In this document: positions 36,337-45,801 of the stretch, one piece after another
Layout of the letters: every line of letters starts with the position of its first letter
Position numbering within the stretch: the first letter of the stretch is position 1
Assembly: GCF_016598485.1 (NCBI RefSeq)
Contig: NZ_JAEMUW010000001.1
Span: 248,001-312,000, forward strand
Origin: Micromonospora coerulea
Lineage (GTDB): Bacteria; Actinomycetota; Actinomycetes; Mycobacteriales; Micromonosporaceae
Direction: 5' to 3'
DNA: 64,000 nt
The notes under the pieces: model-generated
Told to the model about the DNA's origin: nothing
Database searches by the model: none
What the model saw: the letters and a program-made list of their open reading frames with translations, nothing else
Translations under genes and position numbers: made by a program

Positions 36337-37143
36337 TCAGTTGATGAAGCGCAGGTCGTTGAACCAGCCGGCCGCGACGGCCATCACGTAGAAGTCGGTC
36401 AGGGCCAGGGTGCCGAGGGTGATCCAGGCGAGCTGCATGTGCCGGACGTTCAGCCAGGACACTCCCGTCCACGCCTGGTAGCGCAGCGGATGCTTCGAGA
36501 AGTGCTTGAGCCGCCCGCCGATGATGTGCCGGCAGGAGTGGCAGGAGATGGTGTACGCCCAGAGCATCACCACGTTGGCCAGCAGGATCAGGTTGCCAAA
36601 GCCGAAGCCGAAGCCCTTCGGCGAGTGGAACGCGTAGATCGCGTCGTACGTGTTGATCAACGAGATGATCACGGCGGCGTAGAAGAAGTAGCGGTGCAGG
36701 TTCTGGCCGAGCAGCGGGAAGCGGGTCTCCCCGCCGTACGCCTGGTGCCCGTCCGGCACCGCGCAGGCCGGCGGCGACAGCCAGAACGACCGGTAGTACG
36801 CCTTGCGGTAGTAGTAGCAGGTCAGCCGGAACAGCAGCAGGAACGGCAGGGTCAGCGCCGCGTCCGGGATGATCCACCAGCCGGGCAGGAAGCTGCCGAA
36901 GTGCGAGGAGCCCTCGGTGCACCGCTCGGTCACGCAGGGGGAGTAGAACGGGGTCAGGTAGTGGTACGCGTCCACCCAGTACCACTTGTGCATGAAGACC
37001 CGGACCGTCGCGTACGCGACCCAGGCGGTGAGCCCGGCGAAGGTGAGCAGTGGGGCGAGCCACCAGCGGTCAGTGCGCAACGTCTTCGCCGCGATCGCGG
37101 CGCGTGTCCGCGCCCCCCGCGGCCTCGTTGCCGATGATGTCAT
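36337..37143 (-). CDS. sdhC: Succinate dehydrogenase membrane anchor (Sdh1 type)
   Basis: A 268-residue membrane anchor with five hydrophobic segments (LLTFAGLTAWVAYATVRVF, ALTLPFLLLFRLTCYY, YFFYAAVIISLINTYDAIYA, NLILLANVVMLWAYTI, WITLGTLALTDFYVMAVAA) and several His that could ligate haem or quinone. Length and gene order (anchor, flavoprotein, FeS) match the mycobacterial Sdh1 type, not the classical SdhC/SdhD pair. Start ATG 37143 follows GGGAGA. Confidence 0.88.
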   Translation of the reverse strand: MTSSATRPRGARTRAAIAAKTLRTDRWWLAPLLTFAGLTAWVAYATVRVFMHKWYWVDAYHYLTPFYSPCVTERCTEGSSHFGSFLPGWWIIPDAALTLPFLLLFRLTCYYYRKAYYRSFWLSPPACAVPDGHQAYGGETRFPLLGQNLHRYFFYAAVIISLINTYDAIYAFHSPKGFGFGFGNLILLANVVMLWAYTISCHSCRHIIGGRLKHFSKHPLRYQAWTGVSWLNVRHMQLAWITLGTLALTDFYVMAVAAGWFNDLRFIN

Positions 37144-37375
37144 TCGAGTCGTCTCCCTGACGGGGCCCTCGCGGGCGGCGGATCAGTCGTACCGGTCAGC
37201 GGACCGGCGAGACCGCGTCCACTGCCACGTCTTGCGCACGCAGGCGACCGCACCGGCGTACCGGCGCAGCTAAGTGACACACGTTACGCCGATCTTCGCG
37301 GCCCGGCCGCGCAACGCAGTGTCCCGTGTGTCCCGCACGTTGGAAAGACCTTGGCGCATGATCGATGTCCGCCCG

Positions 37376-38707
37376 TTAGGAAAGATCGCCGCCCAACGCC
37401 GTCACCGCGTCCCGTTCGAGTTCCAGGCAGGACTCGACCAGATGGGCCATGGCGGCGAACAGCTCCCGGCGGCCCGCCTCGCCGAGCGGGTCGGCGGCGG
37501 CGTGCTCCTCCGCGAGCTGGTTCAGCCGCCGGGTCAGCCTCCGGATCTCGGGTTCGGCGTCCCGCCCCCGGCTGAAGACCAACGCCATGCGCTCCTCGGC
37601 CACCTCGGTGTACGCGCCGAGGCCCTGCACGGTGTCCAGGGCGAGCGCCGCCAGCCGCGACCACTGTTCGCCGGAGCGGCGGAACAGCTCGGCGGCCTCG
37701 GCGAACCGGCTGCCGCCGACCACGCGCCCGGTCTCGTCGAGGAAGTCGGCGTAGACCGGGCGGGTCGCGCCGGGCGCGGTGTACTCCAGCTCCAGGCACT
37801 CGTACAGCCGGCGTACACCGTGGAAGAAGGGGACGGGGGCGCCGAAGCGCCGGACCCACCCGTTCCTGGTCCGGACGTCCCGCAGCTGTTCGGCGAGCTT
37901 CGCCATGCCCCGGAAGCCGAAATTGGCGTCGAAGCTGTTGCCGAGCACCGGGCCGGTCAGGTGCGCCACGGTGGTGGCCACGGCGTCGCGGATCGCGTCC
38001 GGCAGGTCCACCCGCTGGTGCGGGTCGCCGAGCGTGATGCCCTGGTGGCGGCCCTTGCGGTGAGCCGACCAGGCCGCGGCGAATTCCGGTATTGGGAGTG
38101 GGCGCGGCTGCGGACCCTCGTCGTCGAGCAGCAGGATGTCCCCGTCGGCACCGGCAACCACCACCGGGTACGGGTCGGTACCGGGCCCGGGTTCGAGGCC
38201 GTGCCACGGCAGTCGGCTGCGGTCGACGGTGGCGAAGACCGGCCGTCCGGCGCCCAGCGCCGCCCGGAGCCGGTTGAGCGCGGGGCCCGCCGTCGCGCTG
38301 TGCTCGTCGGAGTAGGTCAGGCCGAGCCGGTCCAGCGCGGCGGGCACCCAGGGCTGCGGGTGGTGCTGCGCCACGATGGTCAGCAGCGGGGGAAGGTCCC
38401 GGTACTCGAAGACCGCGTACATGAAGCCGACGCCACCGCCGAGACCCGCGAGCATCGCCTCCGTGTACGGCGCGCCGGTGTGCGGGGCGCGTACCCCCTG
38501 GGCCTCCAGCACGTGGGCGAGCAGACCGGACTCGCGGTGGTGCCGCGCGCCGAAGGTGCGGTAACCCGGCACGATGCCGGGCGGCAGCGGCCGGTCGGCC
38601 GACGTCTCGCCACTGGCCAGCACCTGGCGGCGTGCGGTGGTGTAGCTCTCGCCGGTGGCCGCCATGCGCGCCCGGATCCGCTGCTTCAACTTTCGCTGCT
38701 CGGTCAT
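37376..38707 (-). CDS. BtrH_N / DUF4872-type protein
   Basis: A 443-residue soluble protein related to butirosin acyltransferase BtrH: residues about 45-190 follow BtrH_N (GARHHRESGLLAHVL, YTEAMLAGLGGGVGFMYAVF), and the rest is DUF4872-like (SFDANFGFRGMAKLAEQLRD, ECLELEYTAPGATRPVYADF). The cysteine usually found after His in the first motif is not seen (HHRES). The N-terminus KQRIRARMAATGESYTTARR is a short conserved module. Start ATG 38707 has AAGG nearby and overlaps the stop of a 36-codon upstream ORF. The substrate is unknown. Confidence 0.75.
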   Translation of the reverse strand: MTEQRKLKQRIRARMAATGESYTTARRQVLASGETSADRPLPPGIVPGYRTFGARHHRESGLLAHVLEAQGVRAPHTGAPYTEAMLAGLGGGVGFMYAVFEYRDLPPLLTIVAQHHPQPWVPAALDRLGLTYSDEHSATAGPALNRLRAALGAGRPVFATVDRSRLPWHGLEPGPGTDPYPVVVAGADGDILLLDDEGPQPRPLPIPEFAAAWSAHRKGRHQGITLGDPHQRVDLPDAIRDAVATTVAHLTGPVLGNSFDANFGFRGMAKLAEQLRDVRTRNGWVRRFGAPVPFFHGVRRLYECLELEYTAPGATRPVYADFLDETGRVVGGSRFAEAAELFRRSGEQWSRLAALALDTVQGLGAYTEVAEERMALVFSRGRDAEPEIRRLTRRLNQLAEEHAAADPLGEAGRRELFAAMAHLVESCLELERDAVTALGGDLS

Positions 38708-38814
38708 GATCTACGCCTTCTGGACAGCGCGACCGCCGTACCCCACGCCAGCGTCGCGTCCATCCGGCGGATCGCACTGAACGGAACGCACAGCCCGCGA
38801 TGGCAATGTGCCAC
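38704..38814 (-). CDS. Coupled 36-aa ORF upstream of the BtrH_N gene
   Basis: GTG 38814 has GGAGG 5 nt upstream and opens a 36-codon frame starting VAHCHRGLCVPFSAIRRMDA and ending in a basic SRRRRS. It stops at TGA overlapping the ATG of the BtrH_N gene (ATGA), the same coupling used by real gene pairs in this window. Codon bias is weaker than in core genes (about 10 of 36 codons end in A or T). It may be a leader peptide or a small partner; no homolog is claimed. Confidence 0.4.
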   Translation of the reverse strand: MAHCHRGLCVPFSAIRRMDATLAWGTAVALSRRRRS

Positions 38815-38897
38815 CTTCGCCTCCGCGCCGCCCGGCGGCGTGGGCGCCAGGTCAGGAGGTCCGGCACGCGAGCGTGCCGACGACCACCATACCGGCT

Positions 38898-40349
38898 TCA
38901 GCCGGAGGCACCGCCGGTGAAGTTCCAGGCGGCCAGCCGCACCGGCGGGGCCTCCCACCAGACGCCGTCGATTCGATCCGGCTGCCGCACCGACCACCGC
39001 CCCAGGCCGAGCACCGCGCCCGGGCCGAGCGCCCGGGGGTACGACTCGGTGAACCGGAAGTCGCGGACCGGCCGGGTCGGCACGCCGTCCTCGACCAGCC
39101 AGACGCCGTTGCGGGTCAGGCCGGTGATGACCAGGCTCTTCGGGTCGAGCACCCGGGTGTACCAGAAGTCGCTCACCAGCAGCCCGCGCTGCACGTCGGC
39201 GAGCAGCTCGGCGGTGTCCGGGTCCGCCACCGCGCCCGTCACACCGGTCGCCACCGAGCCGCCGCCGGTCGCGCCACCGGCTGCGGTGCCACCGGTCGCG
39301 GCCGCGCCGACGCCCCCGCCGGCCGCGTCTGCGGACGCGGGTGCGGCGAGCAGGCGGATGTTGCGGGGGGTCGGGCCGAAGGTGGACGCGCCGATCATCC
39401 CGTGACCGGTGGACCCGGTGCCCAACTCGGCGCCGCTGCGCCGGTCGTGGGCCACCGCGCGGGTGGTACCGGCGTCGACCAGGGTCAACGCCCGCCGGGG
39501 GCTGCCCTCCAGGTCGTACGGGAAGGCGGAGCCGTGCAGCGGGTCGTCGACCAGGGTCACCGAGCGGTCGAACTGCTCGGCCCCCGGCTCGGCGAAGGAC
39601 TGCCGCTCGGCGTACCGCTTGCCGTTGAAGCCGTACCAGGAGAGGTTCTGCAGCAGGTCTGCCACGGCCGCCGGCTCGAGCACCACCTCGTAGCGCCCCG
39701 GGGGTAGCTCGACCGGGTCGGCCGCGGCCCGTGCCTTCGCCGCCGCCCGGGCGCCGAGGGCGGCGCCGTCGAGGTCGGCGAGCCGGTCGGCGCAGTGCCG
39801 GGCCACCCCGTCCGACCCGCCGATGCGGGCGATGCCGTCCATCGCCGCCTCGGTGGTGCGGCCGAGCGCCGAGTGGCCGGCCGAGTTGGCGAAGGCCCCG
39901 GACCGGTACGACGTGCGGCAGTAGCCGGCCGCCTCCAGCCCGCCCACGGCGTCCACGAAGTCGCGGACCCGGGCGGCCCGCTCGTCCGGCTCGGCGAACG
40001 CGGTGGACTCGTCGAAGACGGCGCTGGCGACGATCGGGGAGGGCGGGGTCAGCCCGGGCCAGGCCGGGTCCGGCGGGCAGAGCCGCGCCGCGGCGAGGGT
40101 CCGCTCCACCAGCGCGCGCAGGCCGTCGTCGTCGACCAGGCTGCCGCTGCCGGCCGCGGTGCGCCCGTCGACGTGCACGCGCAGCCGCACGCCGACACCC
40201 GACTCCGCGACGTTCTGATGGATGAACGAGTTGGCGAACCGGGTGAGCGCCAGATCCGCCCGGGTCACCACGGCCTCGGCCTGGGCGTCCGGCCCGGCGA
40301 GCCGGCGGATCAGCTCCACCACCCGACCGGCGATCTCCAGCTCGGTCAT
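38898..40349 (-). CDS. TldE/PmbA-type metallopeptidase subunit
   Basis: Partner of TldD in the TldD/TldE protease, which degrades unfolded peptides and matures modified peptides in other bacteria. The 483-residue protein has no HExxxH of its own, as in TldE. QNVAESGVGVRL at the N-terminus and GMIGASTFGPTPRNIRL, RGLLVSDFWYTRVLDPKS later mark the family. A Gly/Ala/Thr-only insertion at 336-376 interrupts the C-terminal domain. ATG 40349 overlaps the tldD stop (ATGA). Confidence 0.9.
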   Translation of the reverse strand: MTELEIAGRVVELIRRLAGPDAQAEAVVTRADLALTRFANSFIHQNVAESGVGVRLRVHVDGRTAAGSGSLVDDDGLRALVERTLAAARLCPPDPAWPGLTPPSPIVASAVFDESTAFAEPDERAARVRDFVDAVGGLEAAGYCRTSYRSGAFANSAGHSALGRTTEAAMDGIARIGGSDGVARHCADRLADLDGAALGARAAAKARAAADPVELPPGRYEVVLEPAAVADLLQNLSWYGFNGKRYAERQSFAEPGAEQFDRSVTLVDDPLHGSAFPYDLEGSPRRALTLVDAGTTRAVAHDRRSGAELGTGSTGHGMIGASTFGPTPRNIRLLAAPASADAAGGGVGAAATGGTAAGGATGGGSVATGVTGAVADPDTAELLADVQRGLLVSDFWYTRVLDPKSLVITGLTRNGVWLVEDGVPTRPVRDFRFTESYPRALGPGAVLGLGRWSVRQPDRIDGVWWEAPPVRLAAWNFTGGASG

Positions 40350-41782
40350 GCGCGTACCCCCACTCGGACGTTGCGGAAGCGGGCCGGGGCGGCCGGGTGG
40401 CCGGTGTGCCCGGTCTGGCCGGGCTGGCCCTTGCCGCAGTTCGGCGTGCCCCACGGGACGATCTCGGCGGAGAGCATGTCCATCGAGCGCCAGAAGAGCG
40501 GGCCGATCCCGGTGTAGGTGGGGTTGCGCAGCATCCGCCCGCGCCGGCCGTTGCGCACCTCCCAGCCGATCTCGCAGCCGAACTGGAAGTTGAGCCGCTT
40601 GTCGTCGATGGACCAGGAGCGGTTGACGTCCATCAGCACCCCGTCGTCGGTGGCGGCGATGATCTCGTCGAGCGTGTGCGGGCCGGGCTCCAGGCCGACG
40701 TTGGTCATCCGCACCATCGGCAGCCGGGCCCAGCCGTCGGCGCGTACGCTGCCGCCGTAGTCGAGACCGGCGACGGCGGCCGAGTCCCGGCCGGCGAGCA
40801 CGCCCACCCACCGCCCCTCGCGGACGGCGTCCCGCCGCACCGCCGGGGAGCCCTCGTCGTCGTAGCCGAAACTGCCCAGCGCGCCGGGGATGGTCGGGTC
40901 GATGGTGACGTTCATCAGCTCGGAGCCGTAGCGCAGCGTGCCGAGCTGGCCCAGGTCCAGCCAGGACGTGCCGGCGAAGGCCGCCTCCCAGCCGAGGATC
41001 CGGTCCAGCTCGATGGCGTGGCCGACCGACTCGTGGATCTGCAACGCGAGCTGCTCGCCGCCGAGGATCAGGTCGGTCTCGCCGGCGGGGCACTCGGGGG
41101 CGGTGAGCAGCTCCCGGGACTCCTCGGCGATCCGGGCGGCGTGCGCGGCCAGGTCCAGCGAGGTGACCAGCTCCCAGCCGGTGGTGCCGTACTGCCCGCG
41201 GTAGCTCGGGTAGGACCGGCGCTGCGTCTCGCCGTCCCCGATGGAGGTGGCCGAGATGCCGCCGCCGCACTCGCGGATCCGCTGGTCGATCCGGTGCCCC
41301 TCGCTGGAGACGAACCACTTGGCGGTGTCCCAGATCTGGTAGAGCCCCTCGGCCAGGTCGGCACCGTGCTCCCGGATCGTCCCGGTGGCCTGGACCAGCA
41401 GGTCGCCCTTGCCGGACAGCGGCACGCCGAGCGGGTCGACCGCGCAGCCGGAGGACCAGCTCGCCACGGTGGGCTCGCTGGGGACCAGGTCGACGGGCGG
41501 GCCGGGGACCCGCGCACTCGCGGCGGCGATCCGCGCGGCGCGCCGGCCGGCGTCGCGGGCCGCGGCGTCCGACAGCTCCGGTACGGCGTGGAAGCCCCAG
41601 CTCGACCCGACCAGCGCCCGGACGCCCAGCCCGACGCTCTCGTCCTGGGTCAGCTCCTCGATGTCCCCGTTGCGGGCCGACATCGACTCGTAGCGGCGGT
41701 GCATCACCCGGACGTCCGCGTACCGGGCGCCCGCGTCGAGGGCGGCCTGGACGGCGGCGCTCGCCGTGTCGAACTCGGTCAT
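40346..41782 (-). CDS. tldD: TldD-type metallopeptidase catalytic subunit
   Basis: Zinc protease subunit of 478 residues with HESVGH at 250-255 as the metal site and the family's C-terminal GTPNCGKGQ, in which a Cys supplies the third ligand. It is coupled to the TldE gene downstream. Start ATG 41782: TAGGGT ends 7 nt before it and CTGACG lies 18 bp further up, so the promoter is plausible and the mRNA leaderless. An in-frame start at 41812 would precede the -10. Confidence 0.93.
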   Translation of the reverse strand: MTEFDTASAAVQAALDAGARYADVRVMHRRYESMSARNGDIEELTQDESVGLGVRALVGSSWGFHAVPELSDAAARDAGRRAARIAAASARVPGPPVDLVPSEPTVASWSSGCAVDPLGVPLSGKGDLLVQATGTIREHGADLAEGLYQIWDTAKWFVSSEGHRIDQRIRECGGGISATSIGDGETQRRSYPSYRGQYGTTGWELVTSLDLAAHAARIAEESRELLTAPECPAGETDLILGGEQLALQIHESVGHAIELDRILGWEAAFAGTSWLDLGQLGTLRYGSELMNVTIDPTIPGALGSFGYDDEGSPAVRRDAVREGRWVGVLAGRDSAAVAGLDYGGSVRADGWARLPMVRMTNVGLEPGPHTLDEIIAATDDGVLMDVNRSWSIDDKRLNFQFGCEIGWEVRNGRRGRMLRNPTYTGIGPLFWRSMDMLSAEIVPWGTPNCGKGQPGQTGHTGHPAAPARFRNVRVGVRA

Positions 41783-41789
41783 GCGACCG

Positions 41790-41795
41790 ACCCTA
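41790..41795 (-). promoter_or_regulatory. -10 element, leaderless tldD
   Basis: TAGGGT on the minus strand, 7 nt before the ATG at 41782, with CTGACG (41814-41819) 18 bp upstream as the -35. Confidence 0.6.
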
Positions 41796-41815
41796 GGCGA
41801 GCCGACCGACATCCG

Positions 41816-42364
41816 TCAGGGGACGAGATCCTCGGGCCGGATCGTCGCCTGCACCGGCTCGGTCAGGGTGAGAGTTTGACCCCTCGTCGTTGTCGAGTGT
41901 TCGGCGTAGTGGCTGCCCTGTCGACGGTAGAGCCGCAGGGCGCCGGTTTCCTGCTCGACCAGTAGGTACCACTCGATGCCGGCGGCAGCGTAGTAGTGCA
42001 TCTTGAGCACCTTGTCGGTGGCCGCGTTACTCGGCGAAATGATCTCGCAGACCAGGTGAACGGCGTTCGCCTCGATGACGAGTTCGTCGAGGTCGACCGG
42101 ATCGGTGACGACCAGGTCGGGGATGGGGATCCGGCCCGGCCGGAGCCGGACGTTGACCGCCTCCAGCAGTTCCAACCCGACGGCCTCGGCCGCCGTTTCG
42201 AAGATGTTTCCCAGCTTGCGTGAGATCCGCTGGTGCCGGGGGGTGGGGGCTGGGGTCACGTGGAGGCTCCCGTCGAAGAGTTCGACGCGTTGCTGCGTCT
42301 CGCCGAGGGCGAGGTACTCCTCTTCGGTCCACGGTCCGTCATGGCCGAACACCGCCGCGGTCAT
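41816..42364 (-). CDS. Uma2 (DUF820) family endonuclease-fold protein
   Basis: A 182-residue PD-(D/E)XK-fold protein: WTEEEYLALGETQQRVELFDG, TPRHQRISRKLGNIFE, IPIPDLVVTDP, then VHLVCEIISPSNAATDKVLK and YYAAAGIEWYLLV. Asp of PDLVV, Glu of CEIISPS and the following Lys form the putative nuclease centre. The biological role is unknown. ATG 42364 is chosen for the GGAGGTGACC just upstream; a GTG 12 bp earlier is an alternative. Confidence 0.9.
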   Translation of the reverse strand: MTAAVFGHDGPWTEEEYLALGETQQRVELFDGSLHVTPAPTPRHQRISRKLGNIFETAAEAVGLELLEAVNVRLRPGRIPIPDLVVTDPVDLDELVIEANAVHLVCEIISPSNAATDKVLKMHYYAAAGIEWYLLVEQETGALRLYRRQGSHYAEHSTTTRGQTLTLTEPVQATIRPEDLVP

Positions 42365-42571
42365 GGTCACCTCCACCTCGTGCCGGCGGGAATTCTCACT
42401 CGGTCACCCCGACCCATCGTCGCACCCGACGTGCGATCGAGGCGGGGTGACATCGAGTTGTGGCCGTGGATGTCCAGGTGAGGACTGTTCACGCCCGATG
42501 CCGAGTCGTTACGCTGAGCGCCGCTGACAGCTCCCCACTTGTAGCTTATTTTCGCCCTCAGAAGTTTGCTG

Positions 42572-42577
42572 TAGGTT
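42572..42577 (+). promoter_or_regulatory. Possible -10 of the peptide-importer operon
   Basis: TAGGTT in an AT-richer stretch (42541-42590) 25 bp before the GTG at 42603. The -35 is poor. A GGGAGG ribosome-binding site follows, so this gene has a leader. Confidence 0.4.
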
Positions 42578-42602
42578 CTCTTCATCACTGAGGGAGGCGG
42601 TC

Positions 42603-43709
42603 GTGGGCAGGTCGGATTCGGCGCCGTCCGGGGAACCGGACCGTCCCGAGGTGCCGGAGCAACGCGCCGGCGAGGGACAGCCCTATCTGCGGGTGAACGA
42701 CCTGCGGGTCCGGTTCGACACCGAGGACGGCGTGGTCCGCGCGGTCGACGGGGTGTCGTTCGCGGTCGAGCGCGGCCGCACGCTCGGCATCGTCGGCGAG
42801 TCCGGCTCGGGCAAGAGCGTCACCTCGCTGGCCATCCTGGGCCTGCACCACACCAAGCGCGCCACCATCACCGGCGAGATCTCCGTCGGCGGCCGCCAAC
42901 TGGTCGGGCTGCCCGAGGAGCAGGTACGCCGGCTGCGCGGCCGGGACATGGCGATGATCTTCCAGGATCCGCTGTCGGCGTTGCATCCGTACTTCACGGT
43001 CGGTCGGCAGATCGCCGAGGCGTACCGGGTGCACCATCCGCGGGCGGGGAAGCGCGAGGCCCGGTCGCGGGCGGTGGACATGCTCGGCCGGGTGGGGATT
43101 CCGCAGCCGGCGCGGCGGTTCGATCAGTACCCGCACGAGTTCTCGGGCGGGATGCGGCAGCGGGCGATGATCGCGATGGCGTTGGTCAACGATCCGGATC
43201 TGCTGATCGCCGACGAGCCGACCACCGCCCTGGACGTGACGGTGCAGGCGCAGATCCTCGACCTGTTGTCGGACCTGCAGGCGGAGTTCCGGTCGGCGAT
43301 CATCCTGATCACCCATGACCTCGGCGTGGTGTCCCAGGTGGCCGACGACGTGCTGGTGATGTACGGGGGCCGGGCGGTCGAGCAGGGCAGTGTCGAGCAG
43401 GTGCTGCGCCGGCCGCAGCATCCGTACACGTGGGGGTTGTTGTCGAGCGTGCCGTCGTTGCACGGTGACGCGGACGCGGACCTGGTCCCGATCAAGGGCA
43501 ACCCGCCGTCACTGATCAACCTTCCGTCGGGGTGTGCGTTCCACCCACGCTGCCGCTACGCCGGCCGCAACGGCGATCGGTCGTTCACCGAGGTCCCCGA
43601 GCTCCGCCCGGCGGGGGAGGCCGGCCACCTGGCCGCCTGTCACCTGCCGGTCGACGAGCGGACCCGGCTCTACCAGGAGGACGTCGCACAGGTGGGAGTC
43701 GCCCAGTGA
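42603..43709 (+). CDS. Di/oligopeptide ABC transporter ATP-binding protein (DppD/OppD)
   Basis: First ATPase of a peptide importer, 368 residues. Walker A GESGSGKS, signature [16 protein letters not shown], Walker [13 protein letters not shown], and a C-terminal oligopeptide-type region with a Cys-rich cluster ([12 protein letters not shown], then AACHLP) that binds an Fe-S cluster in some members. The start is GTG 42603 after GGGAGGCGG. It is followed by the second ATPase in a GTGA overlap. Confidence 0.93.
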   Translation: MGRSDSAPSGEPDRPEVPEQRAGEGQPYLRVNDLRVRFDTEDGVVRAVDGVSFAVERGRTLGIVGESGSGKSVTSLAILGLHHTKRATITGEISVGGRQLVGLPEEQVRRLRGRDMAMIFQDPLSALHPYFTVGRQIAEAYRVHHPRAGKREARSRAVDMLGRVGIPQPARRFDQYPHEFSGGMRQRAMIAMALVNDPDLLIADEPTTALDVTVQAQILDLLSDLQAEFRSAIILITHDLGVVSQVADDVLVMYGGRAVEQGSVEQVLRRPQHPYTWGLLSSVPSLHGDADADLVPIKGNPPSLINLPSGCAFHPRCRYAGRNGDRSFTEVPELRPAGEAGHLAACHLPVDERTRLYQEDVAQVGVAQ

Positions 43710-44788
43710 GCAGCCCGTCGACGGCCACGCAGACTCCGCCGGTGTCCCCGGCCGAGCCGCTGCTGCGGGTCCGGGGCCTGGCCAAGCACTTCCCGGTCCG
43801 TGCCGGGTTCCGATCGAGCGGCGCGGTCCGGGCGGTGGACGGGCTGGACTTCGACGTGCGCCCCGGCGAGACCCTCGGCCTGGTCGGGGAGTCCGGCTGT
43901 GGGAAGACCACGACCGGGCGGATGCTGGTGCGGTTGCTGCAGCCGACGGCCGGCACGATCGAGTTCGCCGGGCGGGACATCACGCACGCGCGGCGGGGTG
44001 CGTTGCGGCCGCTGCGGCAGGACCTGCAGATCATCTTCCAGGACCCGTACGCGTCGCTGAACCCCCGGCACACGGTCGGCCGGATCGTGGCCATGCCGTT
44101 GCAGGTCAACGGGATCACCCCGCCCGGCGGGGTGAAGAAGCGGGTGCAGGAGTTGCTGGAGCTGGTCGGGTTGAACCCGGAGCACTACAACCGGTATCCG
44201 CACGAGTTCTCCGGCGGGCAGCGCCAGCGCATCGGCATCGCCCGCGCGCTGGCCCTGCGGCCGAAGCTGATCGTGGCCGACGAGCCCGTCTCCGCCCTCG
44301 ACGTCTCCATCCAGGCGCAGGTGATCAACCTGCTCCGTGACCTGCAACGGGACCTGGACCTGGCGTTCGTGTTCATCGCCCACGACCTGGCCGTGGTGCG
44401 GCACTTCTGTCACCGCGTCGCCGTCATGTACCTCGGCAAGATCGTCGAGATCGGCGACCGGGACGACATCTACCAGCGCCCGCAGCACCCGTACACCCGG
44501 GCGCTGTTGTCGGCGATCCCGGACGTGACCACCCTCGGCCCGGCCGGCCGGATCCGGCTCACCGGGGATGTGCCGACGCCGCTGAACCCACCCTCGGGCT
44601 GCCGGTTCCGCACCCGGTGCTGGAAGGCCCAGGACCGCTGCGCCACCGAGGAACCCGCCCTGACCAACCGCGACGGCGGCCGCCAGCTGACCGCCTGCCA
44701 CTACCCCGAACAGGGGCCGGTCGGCGCGGGTCCCGAGCCGGGGCCGGACGCCCCGGCGACGAGCGGAACCGTGGAGGTGTCGCAGTGA
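43706..44788 (+). CDS. Di/oligopeptide ABC transporter ATP-binding protein (DppF/OppF)
   Basis: Second ATPase, 360 residues. Walker [10 protein letters not shown], the [15 protein letters not shown] segment characteristic of OppF/DppF, signature [16 protein letters not shown], Walker [13 protein letters not shown], and a C-terminal [15 protein letters not shown] cluster. Start GTG 43706 overlaps the previous stop; an upstream open frame is ignored. It pairs with the 42603 product to power the two permeases. Confidence 0.93.
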   Translation: MSSPSTATQTPPVSPAEPLLRVRGLAKHFPVRAGFRSSGAVRAVDGLDFDVRPGETLGLVGESGCGKTTTGRMLVRLLQPTAGTIEFAGRDITHARRGALRPLRQDLQIIFQDPYASLNPRHTVGRIVAMPLQVNGITPPGGVKKRVQELLELVGLNPEHYNRYPHEFSGGQRQRIGIARALALRPKLIVADEPVSALDVSIQAQVINLLRDLQRDLDLAFVFIAHDLAVVRHFCHRVAVMYLGKIVEIGDRDDIYQRPQHPYTRALLSAIPDVTTLGPAGRIRLTGDVPTPLNPPSGCRFRTRCWKAQDRCATEEPALTNRDGGRQLTACHYPEQGPVGAGPEPGPDAPATSGTVEVSQ

Positions 44789-45792
44789 GCCTGTCCCCGG
44801 TCGAGGGCGCGGCGCGGGCCGAGATCGAGCCGGCCGCCGACCCGGTCACGCCCGAGGAGAAGTCGATCGTCGGCCGCTCACCCGGCCAGCTAGCCTGGGC
44901 CCGGCTGCGCCGGGACCGGACGGCGACGGTCAGCGGCGTGGTGCTGGTGATCGTCATCGTGCTGGCGCTGGCCGCGCCGCTGGTCTCGAAGCTGTACGGC
45001 GTCGGTCCCGACGAGCAGTTCTCGGACCGCCTCGACGGCAACGGCATGCCGCTGGGCTACGTCGGCGGGATCACCGGCGACCACTGGTTCGGCCTCGAAC
45101 CCCGACTCGGTCGCGACATCTTCATCCGGATGATCTACGGGATGCGGACGTCGCTGTTCATCGCGTTCGCCGCCGCCCTGGTCACCACCGCGATCGGCGT
45201 GGTCGCCGGCATCCTCGCCGGCTTCCTGGGCGGGATCGTGGACACGGTGATCAGCTGGATCACCGACGTGGCGCTGGCCCTGCCGTTCCTCATCTTCGCC
45301 CTCGCCGTGGTGCCGACCGCGTCGCTGCGCTTCTACGGCCCGCGCGAGGAGGTGCCGCCGGCGTTCCAGGTGGCCGTCCTGATCGTCATCTTCGCCGTGT
45401 TCGGCTGGACCAGCACCGCCCGGCTGGTCCGCGGACAGGTGATCTCGCTGCGCGAACGGGAGTTCGTGGAGGCGGCCCGGGCCAGCGGCGCCGGGCTGGG
45501 GCACATGCTCTTCCGGCAGCTCCTGCCGAACCTCTGGGCGCCGATCCTGGTCGCCTTCTCGCTGGCGGTGCCGCAGTACATCACCGGCGAGGCGGCGCTG
45601 TCCTTCCTGGGCATCGGCATCCTGGAGCCCACCGCCGACTTCGGTCGGATGATCTTTCAGAGCATCCCGTACCTGCAGACCGACCCGGCGTACGTCTTCT
45701 TCCCCGGCGTCACGATCTTCATCCTCGTGCTCGCCTTCAACCTGCTCGGCGACGCGCTGCGTGACGCGCTCGACCCGAAGTCGTCCCGGTAG
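44785..45792 (+). CDS. Peptide ABC transporter permease (DppC/OppC)
   Basis: A 335-residue inner-membrane permease with a long N-terminal cytoplasmic part, six helices, and the EAA loop [40 protein letters not shown] is the DppC/OppC entry motif. The start is GTG 44785 with GGAGGTGTCGCA upstream and overlap with the preceding stop. Confidence 0.92.
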   Translation: MSLSPVEGAARAEIEPAADPVTPEEKSIVGRSPGQLAWARLRRDRTATVSGVVLVIVIVLALAAPLVSKLYGVGPDEQFSDRLDGNGMPLGYVGGITGDHWFGLEPRLGRDIFIRMIYGMRTSLFIAFAAALVTTAIGVVAGILAGFLGGIVDTVISWITDVALALPFLIFALAVVPTASLRFYGPREEVPPAFQVAVLIVIFAVFGWTSTARLVRGQVISLREREFVEAARASGAGLGHMLFRQLLPNLWAPILVAFSLAVPQYITGEAALSFLGIGILEPTADFGRMIFQSIPYLQTDPAYVFFPGVTIFILVLAFNLLGDALRDALDPKSSR

Positions 45793-45801
45793 GGGTTTGC
45801 C

